In this document: piece by piece, positions 7,262-16,144 of the stretch
Position numbering within the stretch: position 1 is the first letter of the stretch
How the letters are laid out: the number at the start of each line of letters is the position of its first letter
Program-made: the position numbers and the translations under genes
The notes under the pieces: generated by a model
Told to the model about the DNA's origin: nothing
Databases searched by the model: none
Seen by the model: the letters and a program-made list of their open reading frames with translations, nothing else
Assembly: GCA_001510275.1 (NCBI GenBank)
Contig: LFEY01000026.1
Coordinates: forward strand, 1-51,132
Direction of reading: 5' to 3'
DNA: 51,132 nucleotides
Source: Thaumarchaeota archaeon casp-thauma3
GTDB taxonomy: Archaea; Thermoproteota; Nitrososphaeria; Nitrososphaerales; Nitrosopumilaceae

Positions 7262-8076
7262 TTTTTTGTCTTTATACTTCTTATCATTTCTAAAATAAAA
7301 TCAATATCTTCTGCGTTTGGATTAATTTCTAAATATTTATTCAAATATTTCAATGCAATTTCAGAATTTAGTAATCTTTCTTCTAAAATTCCTTTATCTC
7401 TGACGTCTTCTGGAGATTCAGGGTCCATTGTTAAAACCATGTTAGTACATCGAAGTGCTTTATCATAAACAAATGATTGTACATAGGAATTTTTCAAGTT
7501 ACGAGTCATTCTCACAAGAATTTCTTCTGACTCTATTTCATCAAGAAATTCTGGTTTAAATTCTAATTCTCCACCAAAATTAGTATCTAGAATTTCTTGC
7601 AAGTCATCTACATCTAACAGACGTCCATCATAAAATGGGTCTAAAATCATCTCTTCATTATATTTGACTAGAATGTGACTTGGGAACCCAACAATTTTAA
7701 GATCTAATCCGATAAACTTTGCAAGTTCAACATAAAGAATTGAGATGGTAATGGGAAGGCCCAATTTTTTATCGATAACTTCATTTAGAAAATTATTCTT
7801 TGGATTAAAGTAATCATCATCATCTCCACTAAAACCTAAATTTTCAAAGAGATGTTCATTTAACATTGAAATTAGATATGTTGGATTTTTAACATCACTG
7901 ATTGACTCTTTTAGAGACATTCCTATTTGATTTATCTTTTGGATGTACTTTTCTACATCTAGATCTGGATATTCTAAAATCTGGGCAAACTTTAGACATT
8001 TTTCAACTAGGTTGAAGTTTGGATTTTTAACAAATGCAAGCCATTCTGCAGCAAATGGATCAAACTTTTCTTCCAA
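7258..8076 (-). CDS. SirB1-like transglutaminase-fold/TPR protein
   Basis: A 272-residue protein of the SirB1 family. The central part carries the family signature GLPITISILYVELAKFIGLD followed by GFPSHILVKY, with the conserved Asp/His region (MILDPFYDGR) after it. The C-terminal third is helical and repeat-like (ALKYLNKYLEINPNAED), as in the tetratricopeptide part of this family. Relatives adopt a transglutaminase-like fold, but the usual catalytic Cys is not evident here, so enzymatic activity is doubtful. The start is TTG, three bases after the upstream gene ends, so both are probably one operon. Function unknown. Confidence 0.75.
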   Translation of the reverse strand: MEEKFDPFAAEWLAFVKNPNFNLVEKCLKFAQILEYPDLDVEKYIQKINQIGMSLKESISDVKNPTYLISMLNEHLFENLGFSGDDDDYFNPKNNFLNEVIDKKLGLPITISILYVELAKFIGLDLKIVGFPSHILVKYNEEMILDPFYDGRLLDVDDLQEILDTNFGGELEFKPEFLDEIESEEILVRMTRNLKNSYVQSFVYDKALRCTNMVLTMDPESPEDVRDKGILEERLLNSEIALKYLNKYLEINPNAEDIDFILEMIRSIKTKN

Positions 8077-8079
8077 TTA

Positions 8080-9276
8080 TTACAAACTCATCTTTTTGAG
8101 GTATAATTGGGGATCCTTGAGCTCTTTTGTGTTTGGAGGGATTTCAATCATTTTTTTGAAGGTATCTTTACCTAATTTTTCATATACTATTTTGGTAAAA
8201 TCTTTCCCCATGCTCTTTCTGACCTGATATGATGAGAAATCTGTTCCCATAAATGTGGTAAGATAATTTTGAAAATCTTTATCATCTTTTAGGATATTTT
8301 CAATTGCAAATCCTGCCATTCCCTCCATTGCAGTAAATGCTGCATGATGTTGTTGAATTGGAACAAGCCATCTCTTGTAAATATCTAAAAGTTGTGGAAT
8401 TGACTCTCCTATCTTTGGGTCTATCTCTACATGTGTAAATGTCATGACATCTGGCCCAATTTGCTCAATTAAGAAATGATCTGGATTCAAAAAGAAAAAC
8501 AAATTTGCTTTTTTTGCAAATGGAAAATCATTTGGCACGGCTTGTAATTGACAATATTCTGAAAGCTTGTTGACTGTTTCAGTATCAAGTGACAAAATTA
8601 TATTTGCTAACTCTTCATTGATTTTATTTACTTGCATTGCAGCATTCTTGTTTATTTGTTGTAGATTTTCTTGTGCGGAGTGAATTAATTCTTCTAGTAA
8701 TGTCATTTTTACTGCTCCTTGATATCCTGAATTCACATTTTCAAATCTTGATTCGTATGGTTTCCCCTGTTTATGGAGAATTATTTGTGGGTATTTTGAT
8801 AAAATGAATTTATTTAGATAAATTACAGAATCAAGATAATCTCCATATGTTGTTGTAATTTTTGATATGTATTGAATTGCATATGTTGAATATACTAAAT
8901 ATTTTGCAGTATCTTGTTGCATCAACTCTGCAATTTTTTTAGAGTCTTCTTTTGCAACTGCATTAAATAATTCTGTAACAAACTCCTTTGCCACTTTATC
9001 TGCAAATACTTTGTATCCTTTCATTTTCTTTAAATCTACTAATTCTAGAAATTTTATCTGTAGATTATCAGGAACTTTAATACCCAGAAAGTCTTCTACC
9101 TTTTCTTTGAAAACTGGAAAAATCTCTCTTGCAATATCTTCTAATTCTTTGAATTGCACTTTATCTGCAAGACCATCTTTAGCTTTGATTGCTAACTCTG
9201 TAATCTCTTTTTCTTCGTTAATTTCAACTGATAATTGGCCAAATAGGGCTTCGGCAAATTCTTCAAATTCTCCCAA
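8080..9276 (-). CDS. Uncharacterised 398-residue protein with an EExxH motif
   Basis: I do not recognise this family. The protein is mostly helical and lacks signal peptide or membrane segments. The motif EELIHSAQ (195-202) resembles a zincin HExxH with the first His replaced by Glu, and EGMAGFAIE (318-326) could supply a third ligand as in some gluzincin-like folds. This is suggestive only. It is expressed with the SirB1-like gene 3 bases downstream. The start TTG/ATG choice: the call uses ATG at 9276, giving MGEFEEFAEALF. It may be a degenerate metallopeptidase or a structural protein. Confidence 0.65.
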   Translation of the reverse strand: MGEFEEFAEALFGQLSVEINEEKEITELAIKAKDGLADKVQFKELEDIAREIFPVFKEKVEDFLGIKVPDNLQIKFLELVDLKKMKGYKVFADKVAKEFVTELFNAVAKEDSKKIAELMQQDTAKYLVYSTYAIQYISKITTTYGDYLDSVIYLNKFILSKYPQIILHKQGKPYESRFENVNSGYQGAVKMTLLEELIHSAQENLQQINKNAAMQVNKINEELANIILSLDTETVNKLSEYCQLQAVPNDFPFAKKANLFFFLNPDHFLIEQIGPDVMTFTHVEIDPKIGESIPQLLDIYKRWLVPIQQHHAAFTAMEGMAGFAIENILKDDKDFQNYLTTFMGTDFSSYQVRKSMGKDFTKIVYEKLGKDTFKKMIEIPPNTKELKDPQLYLKKMSL

Positions 9277-9395
9277 TTTGCATAAAATCGAAAAATACTA
9301 CATTTAACATTATCTTGGTTTTTGTATCAAAGAAATTACAGAAGGAATTTTAGAATTCAAATATTTAATTATTAAAATAATAATCACGGAATTGT

Positions 9396-9401
9396 TTTAT
9401 A
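9396..9401 (+). promoter_or_regulatory. TATA-like box of the first P-II gene
   Basis: TTTATA lies 24-29 bases before the ATG at 9425, so the mRNA is probably leaderless. The 148-base gap on which it sits is strongly AT-rich and otherwise shows nothing distinct. Confidence 0.5.
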
Positions 9402-9424
9402 GGCTGTTTTCATGATATAACATC

Positions 9425-9760
9425 ATGAAAAGAGTCGATGCTATGATACCTAGTATAAAACGAGTTAGTGTAGTTGATAGTATTCTAAAAGCTGGTGCAC
9501 AAGGTGTTACAGTATTAGAAGGCAGAGGTAAAGGTGCTGGTGACAGACCCATGGTGAGAGGAGCACGTGGTACTGTAAGATATATTGCTGACTATAATCG
9601 AATTGATACCATAATCACAGTAGTTAATGATTCAAAGTTAGATGCTGTGGTATCTGCAATTATAGACTCAACTCATAGTGGTTCTAAAGGAGATGGCATG
9701 ATATTTGTATCAACCATTGAAGAAGCATACAAAATTGGTACCAAAGAAAAAATTACATAA
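9425..9760 (+). CDS. P-II family signalling protein, paralogue 1
   Basis: A 111-residue P-II trimer subunit. P-II proteins sense ATP/ADP and 2-oxoglutarate and control nitrogen transport or metabolism through the T-loop. The core fold and the B-loop (GSKGDGMIFV) are conserved. The T-loop region (33-55) differs: GRQKG of GlnB/GlnK reads GRGKG, so Gln39 that contacts 2-oxoglutarate is Gly, and Gly aligns near uridylylated Tyr51. There is no ammonium transporter gene beside it. Instead, a membrane nucleotide cyclase starts 11 bases downstream, which suggests a P-II-regulated cyclase. Ligand response must therefore differ from classical GlnK. Confidence 0.9.
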   Translation: MKRVDAMIPSIKRVSVVDSILKAGAQGVTVLEGRGKGAGDRPMVRGARGTVRYIADYNRIDTIITVVNDSKLDAVVSAIIDSTHSGSKGDGMIFVSTIEEAYKIGTKEKIT

Positions 9761-9771
9761 TCAAACACAAT

Positions 9772-10752
9772 ATGGTCAATCCAGTTTTTTTTAGTTTACA
9801 GAGAAAATTGTTAGTCTTAGTTTTATCAGCAACCATACTTACCATACTAATCACTACTATTTTATTTCTAAATTTTGATAATACACCACTTTTTGGATTA
9901 CAAGAAAATATCATAGTGATCGCAGTAGTATTAATGATTGGATTAGGCAGCCTTACATATTTTCTTTCAAAGCGTCTTTCTGAACCAATAATAAAACTCA
10001 GTGATGCTGCAAACAAAATTGCGCAAGGAGATTTTGATGTTAGAACTAACATAAAATCACATGATGAGATAGGACAACTTTCTGCATCTTTTGATTCTAT
10101 GGCAAGAAAGCTTCAAGACTCATTGATTGCAATTAGTAATAGAGATGAAATTATCAAAGAACAAGAAGATTTACTCTTAAAATTCTCCAAAGATATAGGA
10201 GAATGTTGTGTATGTATAGTTGATATCGTTAATTCAACTAAAAAAACTGCAAAATTATCAAATGATGATACAAGTCATTTTTATGAGATTTTTATAAATT
10301 CTATTGCCAATATTGTAGAGAAATTTGATGGAATAGTAGTAAAAAATATTGGAGATTCATTATTGTTTTATTTTCCAATTTCATCACAAACTGAAAAACA
10401 AACAGTACAACAAACCCTTGATTGCTGTTTGGAAGTTACTGCGGCATACAAAGAAATTAGTCAGAAATTAAAGGATAGTAATTTGCCTGAAATTGAATTT
10501 AGAACGAGTGCTACATATGGTACTGTAAATATTGCAAAAATGAAGACATCTTTTACATCTGATATATTTGGAGAAACAGTCAACAGATGTGCCAAAATCA
10601 ATCGTGCTGCGCCACAAAATAGCCTAGTTATTGGAAAAGCACTATACCAAAAGGCAAAATCATTAGAATTCTCATTTAGAGAGATAAAAGAAAATACAAT
10701 ATTTAATGAATCAGAGTATACAGTATATTTGGTAAGAAAACAATCATCCTAG
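9772..10752 (+). CDS. Membrane-bound class III nucleotide cyclase with HAMP domain
   Basis: A 326-residue protein with two membrane segments (about 12-34 and 46-66) and almost no extracellular loop, then a HAMP linker (about 67-119) and a class III cyclase domain (about 143-323). Metal-binding Asp151 (VDIVNST) and Asp195 (NIGDS) are present, as are Lys191 and Asp264, which in adenylate cyclases select adenine. The transition-state pair Asn-x-x-x-Arg reads N271-R-C-A-K275, so Arg is replaced by Lys. It likely makes cAMP at reduced or altered rate, or has become a regulator. It forms an operon with the P-II gene 11 bases upstream. Confidence 0.85.
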   Translation: MVNPVFFSLQRKLLVLVLSATILTILITTILFLNFDNTPLFGLQENIIVIAVVLMIGLGSLTYFLSKRLSEPIIKLSDAANKIAQGDFDVRTNIKSHDEIGQLSASFDSMARKLQDSLIAISNRDEIIKEQEDLLLKFSKDIGECCVCIVDIVNSTKKTAKLSNDDTSHFYEIFINSIANIVEKFDGIVVKNIGDSLLFYFPISSQTEKQTVQQTLDCCLEVTAAYKEISQKLKDSNLPEIEFRTSATYGTVNIAKMKTSFTSDIFGETVNRCAKINRAAPQNSLVIGKALYQKAKSLEFSFREIKENTIFNESEYTVYLVRKQSS

Positions 10753-10827
10753 AGGGTTTTAGAAAATTAGATTGGTACTCTAAAAAACTGCCTAGTTCTG
10801 CATAGTTTTGGTTCAATGTATAATGTG

Positions 10828-10942
10828 TGCCGGGGGTGGGTTTCGAACCCACGACCTCCAGATTATGAGTATTGCCTTAGTTGGAGAACCGCTAGAGTTT
10901 ACCAAGTGAACTGGCACTCTAACCAGGCTGAGCTACCCCGGC
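10828..10942 (-). tRNA. tRNA-Met (CAT), elongator type, with intron
   Basis: Read on the minus strand, GCCGGGG pairs with CCCCGGC, the T arm is GTGGG-TTCGAAA-CCCAC and the discriminator is A at 10828. No CCA is encoded. Removing 40 bases (10871-10910) yields anticodon stem CCAGA/TCTGG and loop CTCATAA, anticodon CAT, for a 75-base tRNA. The anticodon stem lacks the three G-C pairs of an initiator, so it is the elongator; tRNA-Ile2 with CAT is a less likely alternative. Confidence 0.93.
10871..10910 (-). other. 40-base tRNA intron at position 30/31 with bulge-helix-bulge
   Basis: The splice sites form a bulge-helix-bulge. Exon bases TGCC pair with intron bases GGCA as the 4-bp central helix, flanked by 3-base bulges AG|T and AT|A, and exon GAG pairs with exon CTC on the outer side. 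The intron sits between tRNA positions 30 and 31 in the anticodon stem, not at the canonical 37/38 site, so a broad-specificity splicing endonuclease is expected. Confidence 0.85.
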
Positions 10943-10967
10943 ATAGTATATGCATGAAAATTTGGGA

Positions 10968-10975
10968 AATTAAAT
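10968..10975 (-). promoter_or_regulatory. TATA-like box of tRNA-Met
   Basis: On the minus strand ATTTAATT lies 26-33 bases before the tRNA 5' end at 10942, matching the spacing seen for tRNA-Ser in this window. Confidence 0.5.
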
Positions 10976-10997
10976 GATTCTAAAATGTTTCAGAATT

Positions 10998-12668
10998 TTA
11001 CTTTAGATTCTTCCACTCTATATTTTCATTTTTTACCCAAAGGAATTTCTTTTGTAATGCAGATGTGTACAATTTTTCCCATTCTACACCTACCTCATCA
11101 GTCCATGATTTGACAACACGAGGATCTATGTAATTTCTCAAAGATGTTCCAAGATTATAATCTCTAGTTTTTTCAGTTAAATCAATTTGTAATTTTAATT
11201 TCTCTACTCTTTCTTTGTGTTTTTCCTTTTGTTTTTTGATTTGCTCATTTAATGTCTTAATTCTTTTCTCTTTACTCTTCTTTTGAGTTTCAGTCTTTGG
11301 TTCACTTGATTCTACCTTTATGAGAGTCTTTTGGGTTTTCTTTGAAGGGTGATCTTTTTCAGCCTTTTTGAGAGTGTCTCTCTTCTTTTCTAATGCCTGC
11401 TCAAATGTCTTTGGAATAGTTCTCTTGTGATTACACATTTTGGCAGATTCAAGGTTTGCCAATTTTGCATGGTACAATTTCTCATTTACTGTCTTTCCTT
11501 TAATGTTGTCATGTTTTAGAAGATAGTTTTTGACAACTGTTGTTGCAAGGTATGTTCTAAACACCTTGGCAGTTAACCCATTTACAATACTAGAATAATA
11601 TGCATTGACATGTCTTGAGGTGATGTTATCAAAAATTTCGTCTTTTGGTTTTTTCTTTTCAACAAGTTTCTTAAGATTTTCCTGAAATTGTTTGTCATAA
11701 CCTTCGGCAATTACTGTTTCTTGCCACCTTACACTGTCTTTTCCTAGAAAATCAAATTCAATTGCATTATCAGTAATTTTGATGTGTTCTTTTCTTAGAG
11801 TTGTAGCACCTACGGTGTCTGCTTCATCAGGATCTTTTTCATCTCCTACTCTCATTGCAGTTCTGTAAATCAAATAACATGCTGTAGCAATTCTACTAAT
11901 CTTTGCTTCCTTACTTTTCATATCTTTTACAATTCTATCTTTTATTTTGTCAATTTCATTTGCAAGCTTTACTGCTTTTTCGTACTTTTCCTTGTCTCTG
12001 TCTTGTTTTAATCCTGCCGTATCTGCAAGCCATACGTATTTTCTTTTTTGTGTAAGAAAATCCATCCAACTAGCTAACCACATGGAATCTTTGTCATGAA
12101 TAATTTTACTCCATTTTCCTTCAGGTACTTTAGCTTCTTTTCCAAGGTTTAGTGTAACATCTTTTGCAGTAACACGAGGTTTCCATTTTCCTCTAATTGG
12201 GTGTTCTCCTCTTCCAATGAATATTCCAGATGGCTCTGCCATATAATTTCCAACTTCCACTTCCTTTCCATCCATTATTGCAATTCCGTATTTTGTTTTC
12301 AACTTTTCTCGCAATTCTTTTCTTTTTGTAGCTAAGGATTTCTTTTCCTCTTTTGTCATCATCTCCTTGAGATCTTTTTCCTTGTCAACTATTTTGTGAG
12401 CATTTGAAAAATCAATATCTTCATATGAAATTTTTTTAAATTTTGAATCTAGAGTTTTGGCAAAATCTGTTGTAAAGTTTTTTTGAAAAACTTTGTCTTG
12501 AGCATATGGGGTGTCTTTCTTTTTTGCCCACTGGTAAATCATTTCTTCTTGATTTAGATCAAGATTTACACTTTCTCCTTTGATCTTTATCTTGATTCCT
12601 TGAGCCTCATATGCAGGAGGAAATAAGATTCCATTATGTTGTAGAGTTTTCCATTTCATTCTTTTCAC
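10998..12668 (-). CDS. DNA topoisomerase IB, eukaryote type
   Basis: A 556-residue type IB topoisomerase that relaxes supercoils through a 3'-phosphotyrosyl bond. An N-terminal DNA-clamp region (about 1-190) is followed by the catalytic core with YRTAMRVGDEKD, FDFLGKDSVRW and TAKVFRTYLAT, all near-copies of eukaryotic Top1. A charged coiled-coil linker (about 425-490) follows, and the nucleophile Tyr513 is in SLRNYIDPR. Eukaryote-like Top1 with core, linker and C-terminal domain is a recognised hallmark of Thaumarchaeota among archaea. It lacks the long disordered N-terminus of eukaryotic enzymes. The gene stands alone behind tRNA-Met on the same strand. Confidence 0.95.
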   Translation of the reverse strand: MKRMKWKTLQHNGILFPPAYEAQGIKIKIKGESVNLDLNQEEMIYQWAKKKDTPYAQDKVFQKNFTTDFAKTLDSKFKKISYEDIDFSNAHKIVDKEKDLKEMMTKEEKKSLATKRKELREKLKTKYGIAIMDGKEVEVGNYMAEPSGIFIGRGEHPIRGKWKPRVTAKDVTLNLGKEAKVPEGKWSKIIHDKDSMWLASWMDFLTQKRKYVWLADTAGLKQDRDKEKYEKAVKLANEIDKIKDRIVKDMKSKEAKISRIATACYLIYRTAMRVGDEKDPDEADTVGATTLRKEHIKITDNAIEFDFLGKDSVRWQETVIAEGYDKQFQENLKKLVEKKKPKDEIFDNITSRHVNAYYSSIVNGLTAKVFRTYLATTVVKNYLLKHDNIKGKTVNEKLYHAKLANLESAKMCNHKRTIPKTFEQALEKKRDTLKKAEKDHPSKKTQKTLIKVESSEPKTETQKKSKEKRIKTLNEQIKKQKEKHKERVEKLKLQIDLTEKTRDYNLGTSLRNYIDPRVVKSWTDEVGVEWEKLYTSALQKKFLWVKNENIEWKNLK

Positions 12669-12721
12669 TTCAAAATTGCGGACTTTGACAAAAACTAGAT
12701 TCTATGTGTATATCAATTTAA

Positions 12722-12733
12722 CGTACAAGTACG
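12722..12733. repeat. Short palindrome in the topo IB-SDR spacer
   Basis: CGTAC-AA-GTACG is a 5-bp inverted repeat three bases beyond the SDR stop. It is short enough to be chance, but resembles the CGTA-containing palindrome before radA. Role unknown. Confidence 0.25.
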
Positions 12734-12736
12734 ATG

Positions 12737-13567
12737 TCAGTTAGTAAATAGCTCTTTACTCATGTATTTCTCAAATTCTAGGTCTGTTTTCATCTTTTTT
12801 GCTTCCATAAACATGGCAGCATCAGTTCCCACAATATATCGTGGTAAAATCTCATCATCATGAATTGCCTTCATTATGACATCTGCAACTTGAGATGGGG
12901 CAGTTCCCATTTCTACCATCATTTTAAGACCTGCAAGAATGTTATTAGTTAATTCCTTGTATTTAGGATCAGTTTTTGATTCTGGAACTTTCATTGAATT
13001 GAAAAAGTTTGTCTTGACAACTCCAGGTTCAATTAATGTGGTTTTAATTCCAAATTGACCAAGCTCGTATCTAAGACATTCACTTAACCCTTCTAGTGCA
13101 AACTTTGTACTAACGTAAGCTGGAGAACATGGCAGTCCCATTTTGCCAACAACAGAACTAATGTTTACAATAATTCCTGAATTCTGTTTTCTCATAATTG
13201 GGGATACCTCTTGAATGATTCTTACAATGCTAAAGAAATTAGTTTCAAACTGTTTTCTAAAATCATCGACTGAGACATCTTCTGTGCATCCAAATTGTCC
13301 ATATCCTGCGTTATTTACTAAAACATCCAAACTCCCTCCATCTGTAACTACTTTTTTAATTGCAGAAACTATTGATTCTTCTTTATCTACATCTAATTCT
13401 ATCACATTAATTGAAAGATCTTCTTTTTTTGCAGCTTGTTCTAATTCACCTGCTTTTCCAATATCCCTCATACTTGCAAAAGTATGGTAACCATCTCTTG
13501 CAAGTGCCAATACAGTTTCTAATCCAATCCCTGATGAACTACCTGTAACAAGAGCCACTTTTCCCAT
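12737..13567 (-). CDS. Short-chain dehydrogenase/reductase
   Basis: A 276-residue classical SDR. The cofactor motif TGSSSGIG lies at the N-terminus, NNAG in the middle, and the catalytic Ser and YVSTK (Tyr-x3-Lys) follow. The acidic residues after the second strand are absent at the usual place (SMRD), consistent with NADP use, though this is a weak sign. The substrate is unknown; close relatives are annotated only as general oxidoreductases. It is a single gene between topoisomerase IB and the helicase on the same strand, 44 bases after the helicase stop. Confidence 0.9.
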   Translation of the reverse strand: MGKVALVTGSSSGIGLETVLALARDGYHTFASMRDIGKAGELEQAAKKEDLSINVIELDVDKEESIVSAIKKVVTDGGSLDVLVNNAGYGQFGCTEDVSVDDFRKQFETNFFSIVRIIQEVSPIMRKQNSGIIVNISSVVGKMGLPCSPAYVSTKFALEGLSECLRYELGQFGIKTTLIEPGVVKTNFFNSMKVPESKTDPKYKELTNNILAGLKMMVEMGTAPSQVADVIMKAIHDDEILPRYIVGTDAAMFMEAKKMKTDLEFEKYMSKELFTN

Positions 13568-13611
13568 ACTTGTATCCTAGATTTTTGCTATATTTATCCC
13601 ATTTTGATTTG

Positions 13612-16122
13612 TTATACTAATGGTCTATCACCTTCAGTAGGATCAACTAATTCTGTTTTCTCACCATTATTGATTCTCTCCAAAATCTCTAATGCCGAGT
13701 ATTTGTGCAAGTATTCGTTATTGTTTCCACATCTGTACGAGAATGTACATCTAGGGCACCCATCTTCATTTTTGCATGGACACTCCTTTACGATATACAT
13801 ACTTCTCTCAAGTGCTTTTTCAAATCTATCATAGAGGGCTTTGCTTGCACCGCTTCCTCCTATTGCTCCATCATAGATGAAAATCATTCCTGAAGTTCCC
13901 AAAGATATGCCCCCCAAGTCTTGAGAGACTCCTCCAGTAATCATATTGCTTCCCTCTATTACGACATGTTCTGTTGCATGATATCCACTAGCTTCTGTGT
14001 ATTCCTCATCTTCAGATTTCCCAATAATTTTGAGAGGTCTTGGTGCATGGAAAACAATTCCCTTTGTGATGAAATCATATTCTAATGGAGCATCCAGTAG
14101 AACTTTTTCACCTTGGGTCATCTCTTGTCCAAGTTCTATATTGACATAACCATAAACCTTCTTTTGAATATGTAATTTACAAAATGCCACTTCTATACCA
14201 TTTACTTTTCTTCGCTCAAAAACAGTTTCAATTGTTGGCCATTCTTCAGTTAATGATTTTGTATAATATGGATAATCCCTTGGAATTTTTTCTAGTTTTG
14301 CATAATTTTTCTTTGGATAATCAAATTCCTTTACTTTGTAACGAAAGCCAGCAAGAAAATAGATTGCATCTTTGTGCAATTCTTCTAATGCAATTGGTAA
14401 TACTCTGTCTCCTACCTTTCTTTCATTTAGGAAAATATCAATTGATTTTCCAATTCCTCTAATACTATAATCATTTAACATTGAATTGATTTTATCCAAA
14501 TTTGGAATTATTCTATTGTTAACTACTAGAAGATTTTCTTTAATTATATGATGCTCTATCACTTCTTGGTGTTCTTTTAACTCATGTTTAGAAATTGGTC
14601 TATCACATGCCATTGCCAAGACTTGAAATTCTTCTACAAACGGATTCTTTGGGTCAATGTATGTTTTCTCAATATCTTCAAAATAATCATCAGGATGATT
14701 TTTGTAGTATTGAGAAATTGGGTCATTACCAAGTGCCAAAAATGCATATCCTCTTTGCCCTTTTCTTGCTGCCCTTCCAATTCTTTGAATTAACCTGTTT
14801 ACTGGAATGGTAGATGATATGACACAATCAACATTACCTACATCTATGCCTAATTCAAGCGTAGGAGTGCATGAAATTGCCTGTAACCTATCTTCTTTGA
14901 ATTGCTTTTCAACTGCAGTTCTGTAATTTGCCATTAAACCTGCCCTGTGAACTTTAATGTTTACTTTTTGTTTTTGTGCTTGTATTGCCAAAAGCTCAGA
15001 GTTTAGATGCGAGTTGTTAAACACCATTGTCTTGTGATTTTTCTCAGTTAATTTTTTTGTCAGTTCTACCATCAGTGCTCTTTGAGTTCTAAGTGATGGA
15101 AACAACATTACAAAATCTGTTTGACCCTTTTTTCCAGAACCGTGAATGATTTGCATTTTTTCTTCAAATAATTGTTGACAGAATTCTTTTGCATCATCAA
15201 GGGTGGCTGATGCTGCAATAAACTGTAATTTGTTACTACAAATTCTTTTGAGTCGTTTTATGATATAATGAACATTTGATCCAAAAATTCCTGAATACAC
15301 ATGTGCTTCATCTACTACAAGAATCCTTGTTGAAGATAATAACGATGAAAACTTTGTCTGATGCCAAAGATGATAATGTAAAATATCAAAATTTGTAATT
15401 AGAATTTGAGGTGGGTTTTCAATAATCTTTCTTCTGTCTTCTAATTTTGTGTCTCCATCAAAAACTTTGACAGCAACTCCAATTTTTTCTGCAAATTTTT
15501 GAATTTTTGGATATTGATCTTGTGATAAAGCCTTTGTTGGATATACAAAAATTGCAAAGACATTTCCATCTACTGCGTCCTTTTTTATTCTTTGAATTAC
15601 TGGAATCAAAAATGCCTCTGTTTTTCCAGATGCAGTGGGTGCTTCAATTACAACATTTTCTCCAAATGTAATTTCTTGAATTGATTCTTCTTGAAATTTG
15701 TAAAATTGCTCTATCTTTAGTTCCTTTAGATGATCAGAAATGGATTCATCTAGTCCTAAATCTTCAACTTTACAACCCATTTTAGGCTCAGGATTTTTCA
15801 AAACCTCGTATTTTGAAATATAGTCTTTTTTTGAAAATAGAATCTCTTCTGTAATTTTATCTGGCTTATTTTTACCAATCATTTTTTTTATTTCATCTTC
15901 ATCTCTGAGAATTCCTTCATCTTTTAGCCCTTCTGAGAGTCCTTTTTCAGTAACTAATCCTTGATCATATCTTGAAAGAAATTCAAGGAATACCTCATCA
16001 ACATTTTTTGAGAATTCTAACAGATCTTCAATACCACATTTTCCACAAGAGACGTGCATTTTTTTGTTAAATGTTTTTTGAATCTCTATTTTTGACTTAC
16101 ATTTTGGACATGAGAATTTCAA
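13612..16122 (-). CDS. DEAH-box helicase with DUF1998/MrfA-type zinc domain
   Basis: An 836-residue superfamily 2 helicase. An N-terminal zinc ribbon (CPKC, CGKC; residues 5-29) precedes Walker A APTASGKT (161-168), DEAH (271-274) and motif VI QRIGRAARKGQRG. A C-terminal cysteine cluster (C781, C783, C789, C792, C798) lies in a DUF1998-like domain, as in MrfA and Hrq1, 3'-5' helicases linked to repair of crosslinked or alkylated DNA. DUF1998 domains also occur in defence systems such as DISARM. A DNA methyltransferase gene diverges from it across an inverted repeat. A repair role is most likely. Start is TTG, MKFSCPKC. Confidence 0.88.
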   Translation of the reverse strand: MKFSCPKCKSKIEIQKTFNKKMHVSCGKCGIEDLLEFSKNVDEVFLEFLSRYDQGLVTEKGLSEGLKDEGILRDEDEIKKMIGKNKPDKITEEILFSKKDYISKYEVLKNPEPKMGCKVEDLGLDESISDHLKELKIEQFYKFQEESIQEITFGENVVIEAPTASGKTEAFLIPVIQRIKKDAVDGNVFAIFVYPTKALSQDQYPKIQKFAEKIGVAVKVFDGDTKLEDRRKIIENPPQILITNFDILHYHLWHQTKFSSLLSSTRILVVDEAHVYSGIFGSNVHYIIKRLKRICSNKLQFIAASATLDDAKEFCQQLFEEKMQIIHGSGKKGQTDFVMLFPSLRTQRALMVELTKKLTEKNHKTMVFNNSHLNSELLAIQAQKQKVNIKVHRAGLMANYRTAVEKQFKEDRLQAISCTPTLELGIDVGNVDCVISSTIPVNRLIQRIGRAARKGQRGYAFLALGNDPISQYYKNHPDDYFEDIEKTYIDPKNPFVEEFQVLAMACDRPISKHELKEHQEVIEHHIIKENLLVVNNRIIPNLDKINSMLNDYSIRGIGKSIDIFLNERKVGDRVLPIALEELHKDAIYFLAGFRYKVKEFDYPKKNYAKLEKIPRDYPYYTKSLTEEWPTIETVFERRKVNGIEVAFCKLHIQKKVYGYVNIELGQEMTQGEKVLLDAPLEYDFITKGIVFHAPRPLKIIGKSEDEEYTEASGYHATEHVVIEGSNMITGGVSQDLGGISLGTSGMIFIYDGAIGGSGASKALYDRFEKALERSMYIVKECPCKNEDGCPRCTFSYRCGNNNEYLHKYSALEILERINNGEKTELVDPTEGDRPLV

Positions 16123-16144
16123 GATCTATTTGATAAGAAATGAT

